DNA of 7,625 bases from an uncultured Porphyromonadaceae bacterium. Its GTDB lineage: Bacteria; Bacteroidota; Bacteroidia; Bacteroidales; Muribaculaceae. The position numbers were made by a program, and so were the translations under genes. Where the stretch lies: contig CAMWQF010000129.1 of assembly GCA_947176285.1 (NCBI GenBank), positions 1-7,625 on the forward strand, given 5' to 3'. Within the stretch, counting starts at the first letter, position 1. Every line of letters starts with the position of its first letter. Shown piece after piece: positions 1-6,900 of the stretch. The notes beneath the pieces were generated by a model. It did not search any database and was not told the origin of the DNA. It saw only the letters and a program-made list of their open reading frames with translations.

Positions 1-27
1 ACATCAAACGATTAAATACCCAAAATC

Positions 28-396
28 ATGAGAAAACTTTTATTAGCGATTGGAGTTATATTCTCCATTACTCTTTCCCTTTCAGCGGCAAAAGAATATG
101 TGCCAATAACCATCGGGACAAAGGGTCACCCCACTAAAAATACTACAGTGAAACGCGCTCCTATGTATTTATCTTTAGAGATTACTTATGATGACACCAC
201 ACATGTTGTCGAAGTAATATCAGAGGAGGAAATCAATGCACAGGTATACATTAAGAGCGAAGATGGCAATATCCTAGGATATTCCAGTTGTCTCAACTCC
301 ACTTTTAATGTACCATCCGGTTTCATCGGTATCCTAAATATATGTATCGAAGGAGAAGAATGGACAGCAGTAGGAGAAGTTAATATCCAGGAGTGA
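28..396 (+). CDS. Small exported DUF3244-like beta-rich protein
   Basis: A 122-residue protein of unknown function, probably exported to the periplasm or cell surface. Residues 1-21 form a clear Sec signal peptide: Arg2 and Lys3, a hydrophobic core over residues 4-18, and a Ser-Ala-Ala end. The signal has no lipobox cysteine, so a lipoprotein is unlikely. The mature part begins with a loose Thr/Lys-rich stretch, then an Arg43-Ala-Pro motif, followed by alternating hydrophobic strands suggesting a small beta-sandwich. This order (signal peptide, RAP-like motif, about 80 residues of beta strand ending in a Gly-Glu-x-x-Ile strand) is how I remember DUF3244 proteins of Bacteroides; that match is from memory. 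The length fits the family. No Shine-Dalgarno sequence precedes the ATG, only an A-rich leader, as is usual in Bacteroidetes. It lies 122 bp upstream of the RHS pair, and hairpins between them suggest separate transcription. The promoter would be outside the window. Confidence 0.85.
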   Translation: MRKLLLAIGVIFSITLSLSAAKEYVPITIGTKGHPTKNTTVKRAPMYLSLEITYDDTTHVVEVISEEEINAQVYIKSEDGNILGYSSCLNSTFNVPSGFIGILNICIEGEEWTAVGEVNIQE

Positions 397-419
397 TTAG
401 CGAACAAGCATACGCTAAT
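396..419 (+). terminator. Possible weak terminator after the first gene
   Basis: ATTAGCG at 396-402 pairs perfectly with CGCTAAT at 413-419 around a 10-base loop. An AT-rich stretch with four consecutive T (425-428) follows. The stem has only three GC pairs and the T-run is interrupted, so a weak or partial terminator is the most that can be claimed. Its position directly on the stop codon of the first gene fits that role. Confidence 0.4.
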
Positions 420-438
420 TCATATTTTATACCACCTA

Positions 439-446
439 TATCTTTG
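439..446 (+). promoter_or_regulatory. Possible Bacteroidetes -7 element (TATCTTTG)
   Basis: TATCTTTG matches the Bacteroidetes -7 consensus TAnnTTTG exactly. The sequence 18-21 bp upstream has no TTTG or TTG, so the -33 half is missing or very weak. If used, it would start a transcript near 450-455 with a leader of about 65 bases before the ATG at 519, driving the two-gene RHS operon. Confidence 0.35.
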
Positions 447-453
447 TAACTTG

Positions 454-478
454 TATTCCCTTCTATCTGAAGGGGATA
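454..478 (+). promoter_or_regulatory. Leader hairpin upstream of the RHS operon
   Basis: TATTCCCTTC (454-463) pairs with GAAGGGGATA (469-478) around a 5-base loop, giving 10 pairs with one G-U wobble. No T-run follows, so it is not a standard terminator. If the -7 element at 439-446 is real, this hairpin would sit at or next to the 5' end of the operon mRNA, where stem-loops often protect transcripts. That role is inferred. Confidence 0.4.
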
Positions 479-518
479 GGATTAACATTGTCTAATATTC
501 AAAACCACACTTTGAGCA

Positions 519-977
519 ATGAAAACCAACTACATTAAATCAATTATACTTTCTGCACGAAAAATTATATTGCTTCTCTTAGTATTGGGTAACACGCCTA
601 TGAATATGACCGGGAAAATTACCTTTGCCTATGATGCGTCCGGCAACAGGATTAAACGTGAGTTGGTAATCACACAAAAGAATATTGCTCCCGGTAATCA
701 CGCCGAAGTAAATGAAAACTTCTATGATTCAATAGGAGAAAAGAGTGTGACGCTCACCTCAGATGGTTCGGGTATTGTTCAGATCAGCATCAATAATTTT
801 AATAGAGACGATATTGGTCATGTGTCAGTATACTCCCTTAGTGGAATAAATATTATGGATATGGGAATTACTGAGAGCCACATAAGTATTGATTTGTCTT
901 CCAGCCCCAAAGGAGTCTATATACTTTCTGTGACAATAAACGAAAGTCAAACCACATGGAAAATCAGAAAGAAATGA
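519..977 (+). CDS. Exported small protein: one YD-repeat motif plus degenerate T9SS-like C-terminal domain
   Basis: A 152-residue protein of unknown function. Residues 1-32 look like a long signal peptide or N-terminal anchor: a basic stretch with Lys2, Lys7, Arg14 and Lys15, then the hydrophobic run IILLLLVLG at 16-24. Immediately after is a single RHS-type motif, Tyr38-Asp-Ala-Ser-Gly-Asn-Arg44, the same signature repeated in the giant neighbour. Residues about 75-152 resemble a T9SS type A sorting domain: a VSVYSLSG strand-turn, an IDLSS...GVYILSV strand near the end, and a basic WKIRKK terminus. The usual YPNP-like start of that domain is absent, so sorting activity is uncertain. The stop overlaps the next start as ATGA (974-977), implying translational coupling. 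Small YD-plus-CTD proteins beside RHS genes are, from memory, common in Bacteroidales. It may be a partner or chaperone of the RHS toxin, or a leftover fragment of an older RHS gene; the sequence does not decide. Confidence 0.8.
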   Translation: MKTNYIKSIILSARKIILLLLVLGNTPMNMTGKITFAYDASGNRIKRELVITQKNIAPGNHAEVNENFYDSIGEKSVTLTSDGSGIVQISINNFNRDDIGHVSVYSLSGINIMDMGITESHISIDLSSSPKGVYILSVTINESQTTWKIRKK

Positions 978-3900
978 AAAGAAATCACTATCTAATTCAG
1001 GTTGTATTGATATCTCTGTCACTAATTACTTCTGTCGTCTCGGCACAGATTCCTTGTGATACTATACCCATTGAAAATATGTCAACTTCTGATGAGACAA
1101 TGGGAACTAATACATCTATGATTCCCCAGCCGTTCACACCGGATAATTTAATTATTCCGGTACAGCCTTACTTGCCGTCACCTCCATTGGAGCCGACCTA
1201 TCCTTTGTTACCGTACGTACCAAGCACAGAAAAAACGGTTATTGACCCTAAGAACCCTGAAATTCCAGTTGTTGACAATGAATACACACTCGGTTCTATT
1301 GCAGGTAGCCTAACAGTCAATGGACTCGGAGCGGCAGAGTATATGCTTCCTATAGAAGCACCGGATGGAGGTCCACTCATGCCAAGTCTTAGTCTCGTCT
1401 ATAACAGTCAGAATGCAACTAACGGAATTGCCGGCTATGGAATATCTCTGTCAGGACTTTCTGCTATAACCAGAGGTGAAAAAAGGATAATCAAATATAA
1501 CGATGATTTAGCTGGAATAACTTATAGCGAGACTGATAATCTGTTTCTTGACGGCAAGCGGCTTATTCTTATTTCCGGTTATCCATGCCAAGAAGGAGCT
1601 CTTTATTGCATTGAAGGAGACCCTTATACTAAAGTAACGGCACATGGACAGTACACAACCGGCAATGTGACAACCTGGTTTGAAATCAAGACACCAGATG
1701 GCTTGACCTATCAATATGGCAATACAACTGATTCCAGATTGACTTTCCAGAATAATTCAGGGAATCAGAGGATCGCATCCTGGCATATTAACCGTACGGA
1801 GGATATAAAGGGTAATTATATGACAGTTTCGTACCTGCAAGATAATTACTATCCATACCCTGTGAGAGTTTCATATGGCATGAATTCCGTTAAAAGTCGA
1901 GGACTCCTGAACAGTATTGTACTAACTTACGAAGATATAGGGGCAACTCCAAGTGAATTCTTTTTTGAAGACAAAAAGGGATCGATCTCTAAACGTATTG
2001 CTATGATCACCACTTCTTCAAATGACAAGGTGTTCAGAAAATATTATCTGAAATATAACGTTACCTCCGACAAGAGTCAATGCCGTTTCGCTCGTCTTAC
2101 TTCAATCAGGGAAGAGAATGGGAACGGAGATAGCCTTACACCAACCAAACTTACATGGAAACCTTTGACAGACGGCTCCACTATTCTTTCCAAAATTAAT
2201 GATCCTACGTTAAAGATTGATTCATCTATTTCCTTATTTGAGTCCAGTAAATGTTATATGGCTGCAGATGTCACAGGGGATGGAATCAGTGATATCATAG
2301 TCCTGGCTACAGGCACACAAAATTTCAATAGACATACCTTTGTTATCATAAGCCGCAGTGTGGTAGAAGAACAAAAACTGGTTAAATACGCGGATCCAAT
2401 AATCTATGCGCTTCCCTATACCATTGATCCTAACGACAAAGATTTTAAACCAGAACTCAAGTCTATAATTGGTGGCGTTCATCTTTCCGATATCGATGGA
2501 GATGGATTTAACGACATGATATTGCCCAAAAGACTATTCTTAGGGGATGCTTGGAACTCTGAACAATTATACGTTATATATGGGAAAAGTATTGCCGCTG
2601 GAAAAGTTGAATATGGCGGGGTAGGAATACAAATCAACACAACTTCTTCACCTCCACTATATACATCTTGTGATTTTGACAAAGATGGCACAGACGAGAT
2701 ATTATGTATGGAGACAACTTCTGTTGACGGACTGTATCAAGTATCCTCCATTAAGATTAATGGGCCTAAAGATCCAGAAGTTACCAGAAGGTGCAATCTG
2801 GAAATTCCGGGAAAACCGGAGAAGATTTTTTGTGGGGATTACAACAATGACGGTCTTACTGATATAATTGTTCTCCACAAAGATGGTTATAAGATTTTCT
2901 ATAATTGCGGATGTAAGAAAAACGAAATCTATTTTAACTCTTCTATGTCTAAAGCAGGCACAACAATAAAAGATCGGTTCAGGATAGATCAAGGAGACTT
3001 TAATGGAGACGGCCTTCTTGACTTTGTTTATAATGTAGATGGAGAATCAAACATATGGGTGGCTTACAATAAAGGAAACGGCACTTTCAACAATGTCTCC
3101 TCGTTCGACTTAGGGTTATCTCCAAAGTTGGAAAACGAACCTGACGGCTATTTTCTGTTGCGAGCAGTAGACATGAATCGCGATGGAAGATCCGATGTAG
3201 TAGTATGCAAAGCTGCTTATGAACTTAAGTCAAAAAAACTAGTATTCAAAGAAACTCAAATCAGATGGATTAAGTCAAATGGCACCAAACTCATGTTGAA
3301 AGAATCATTTAACAAAACACGTAAAGCCGATGCTGATGAAAAATTGATTTTCTTAGGTGATTTTGATGGTGATGGATACATTGATCTTGCTAATTTAGGA
3401 AGTGCACTTGACAGACAAGATGCCAGCGTGACAGAAAATACTTTGAATATATATCGAACTGCAGGAGCAGATGCATCCACAGGAAGAGTCATCGGGATTA
3501 CTGACGGTCTTGGCAATACTTCAAATATCGCATATAGTTATCTGACTTCTCCGGATGTATATTCCTCTGAAAATAAAATGGAGAACTATATTGGAGTCAA
3601 CACTATGACACTTCCTCTCCCGGTAGTAAAGCAACTGAACATCTCCAACGGTATTTGCCGGTCAAATTTGATAAATTATAAATACAAGGATCTTTATGTG
3701 GAAATGACTAGAGCAGGGGTGCTTGGATTTGGATCGGTAACTAAGACTATGGCGAATACCGGCGAGTCATCTACAGATACAATACTGGGATGGAATGTTG
3801 AAAAATGGATACCAAATAAAATCATGACAATCAATACGGTAGGTGGAAATAAATCATCTATTGTAACTGAATATATGATACAAAACGTAGGGAATACATA

Positions 3901-6900
3901 CTTTTCTTATGAAAGATTCTCTAAAGTCACAGACATGTATAACGAGACTGTAACTACTTCAAATACCTATGATTTAACTAAAGGCGTTTTACTTTCACAG
4001 ACAGTCTTGAATAATGGTAATAAAATGTATAAGACGGTTGATTACTCGGATTATAAAGAGATTTCGGGAGTATGGTTGCCGGGGGTCATTACCTTAAGTC
4101 AGAAACATGAACATGATTCAAATGAGTATTCCTCTGCAACAAAATATACATATGATGATAATGGAAATATAATATCGACAACCGTACATTCAGGTACAGA
4201 CCTTGCGCTTACTACCAATGCAACTTATGACGTTTACGGCAACTGTACTTCATCTTTCAATTCAGGAAAATCCGTTGTCAAAATTACAAAGCATAGTGAA
4301 TATGATGCCACCGGTAGATATGTGATCAAGAGTTGGCAAGAGCCGGAGGCAGCTGTCATGACATTCACTTATGATCTATGGGGCAATCTCCTTACAGAGA
4401 ATGACTGCACAGATTCAAGTAATATACTTACGACTACTCATACCTATGACAATTGGGGTCGCAGATCATCAACTACTCTTCCTGATGAAAGGAAGGTCAA
4501 ATACTCTATAGGTTGGGGAAAGACCGACGAGAAGCACCATTATAGTCTCGTGGAAGAAACCGGCAAGCCCTGGATATTGACATGGTATGATAAAGCCGGC
4601 AACGAGACCTTGAACAAGACTTTCGGTGCCAAAAATGTCTTGATTCAGAAAGTTACTGAATATGATTCCAATGGAAAAGTACGTAAAATAACAGAGCAGA
4701 CCGGCAAATTAAAAACATGGAAATCATTCTGTTATGATGAATTAGGTAGGATACAGATAGAGAAATCGAGTTTAGGCAACGAAGTGAACTATAAGTATGG
4801 CAACCGCTCAGTCACTTCAACGACTAATGGCCGTCAATTCATCAAGTCAACTGATGCCTGGGGTAATATTCTCAGTTCAACCGATCCTTTAGGAGCCACA
4901 GTCACCTACAAATATAGGTCAAATGGACAGCCCTCATCAATCACTACAAATGGCGCGACTGTCAATATCACCTATGACTGCGCAGGTAACAGGATTTCCG
5001 TGTCAGATCCAGACGCAGGTTTATCTACATATGCATATGCAGCAGATGGAACCTTATTGAAGCATACAGATGCCAGAGGTGTGACAACCATAAACCAGTA
5101 TGACAATCTCGGCAGATTATCATCTATAAAAATCGGCAATAATATTATAAAAAATTATTATGGCACTTCAGGTTACGGCAAATTACGTCTTACGAGAAGA
5201 GAATTCAGGGGAAATTTAATTAACTATACATACGATAATTATGGTAGAGTCATATCAGAGGTCCGCTATAATGAGGGGATAGGAGCTATTAACACCGAAT
5301 ACCGATATGATAGCTTCAACCGACTTTCCAGCGTCAGATATAATGATCGAATAGGTGTATTTAATAAATATGATGATTACGGATTCAAGACAGCTGTTAG
5401 TTTTAAAAATAAGGATATTTACCGTCTTGAGAGCTATGATGGCCTGACAATGAGAACTTCATTTGCTGACAGTATTGTATTAATAAGAACTATCGACTCA
5501 AAAGGACTTGAAAGAAAGCGTCAGTTGAGTTTCGGAAGCAAAGTTCTTGATTATTATTCAGTAGAATTTGATACTTTGACACTCAATCTTCGTTCAAGAG
5601 AGCGGATGGGATATGAGAGAGATTTATTCCGTTATGATAATCTTGACAGACTTGTGGCAGTCAATATGGGAACTGGTGGAATAATGAATATTAGATACGC
5701 CGTAAACGGCAATATTATATCCAAGTCTGGACTTGGAACTTATAATTATGGAATCAGTAAAAAACCTCATGCTGTCACCTCTGTTGAGAATTCAGCATCC
5801 ATCATACCCTCGTATGAACTTATTACCACATTCAATTCCTTTGGCATGATTGACAGAATTGAAGACAATGACGAGAATCGAACTATGGAATTTTCATACG
5901 GGGCTGACCTGCAACGATACAGGTCTGTATATTACGAAGACGGGAAAGTCGTCAGATCTGTAGCATATTTGAACCATATGGAGATCATAAATGAAGAAGA
6001 CCCGGTTCGTATATATTATCTTGATGACAATGTGATATTTGTCGATTCCGGAAGTAATGCGGGACTTCATTACTTATTTAAAGACCATTTAGGTAGCATC
6101 CTCTCCGCTTTTGACGAGAATGGCTCAAAAACTTTTGAGGCTACATACGATGCTTGGGGAAAACAGGAAGTTAAAAGAAATCTTATTAGTTTAAGAAGAG
6201 GATATACCGGACATGAGATGCTCAATGAGTTTGGAATCATCAACATGAATGGCCGTCTTTACGATCCTGAACTTGGACGCTTCTTCAGTCCGGACCCGTA
6301 TGTACAGTTCCCTGATTTCACACAGAGCTTTAACCGCTATAGTTATTGTCTTAACAATCCTTTGAAATATACAGATCCAAGCGGACAGTTTCTGACAGGA
6401 ACTGCACTCTTAGTCGCTTCAACACTGTTTCACATAGGGAGTGCGATGCTGCATGCCAAAGCCACCGGGGGTAATGTGATTAAATCCGGATTGGTATCTT
6501 TGCTTACTTCACCTTTATGCAGTTTTGGCATAGGTAAACTTTATGGCAGCTGTGGATCCATCGGCAAGGAACTTCTCCGAGCTGGTACACATGGACTGGC
6601 AAGCGGACTCGCATCCGCTATGGATGGGGGGAACTTCGGACGTTTTGCAAGCGGATTTATCAGTGGAGGGGCATCTGCAATGGTTATGTCAGGCGCGATG
6701 AAAGGATTGACTCCGGATGACCTGACAGATTACCAAAAGGCAGATTTAGCTTTTAAAGCAGCTTTAGTTGGTGGAGGGGCAAGTCTGATAACCGGCGGAA
6801 ACTTTCTAAAGGGAGCTTTGATAGGCTACAATATTGCAATGTTCAATTATCTCGAAGGTGAGATACCGGATGACTACGTTGATGAATTAGGAAACGTGTA

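Noticed and set aside
956..973. Earlier in-frame ATG for the giant gene
   Set aside because: It would add six polar residues before the signal peptide and lengthen the overlap to 22 bp. The ATG at 974 gives the usual ATGA coupling and a standard Lys-Arg signal start. Not excluded.
974..1060. Lipoprotein signal at the toxin N-terminus
   Set aside because: A cysteine follows the hydrophobic segment, but the context Ala-Gln-Ile-Pro-Cys does not fit a lipobox; a plain cleavage after Val-Ser-Ala is better.
2702..2992. 96-residue reverse-strand open frame within the FG-GAP region
   Set aside because: It is antisense to clear Asp-rich repeats, with no family resemblance or upstream signals.
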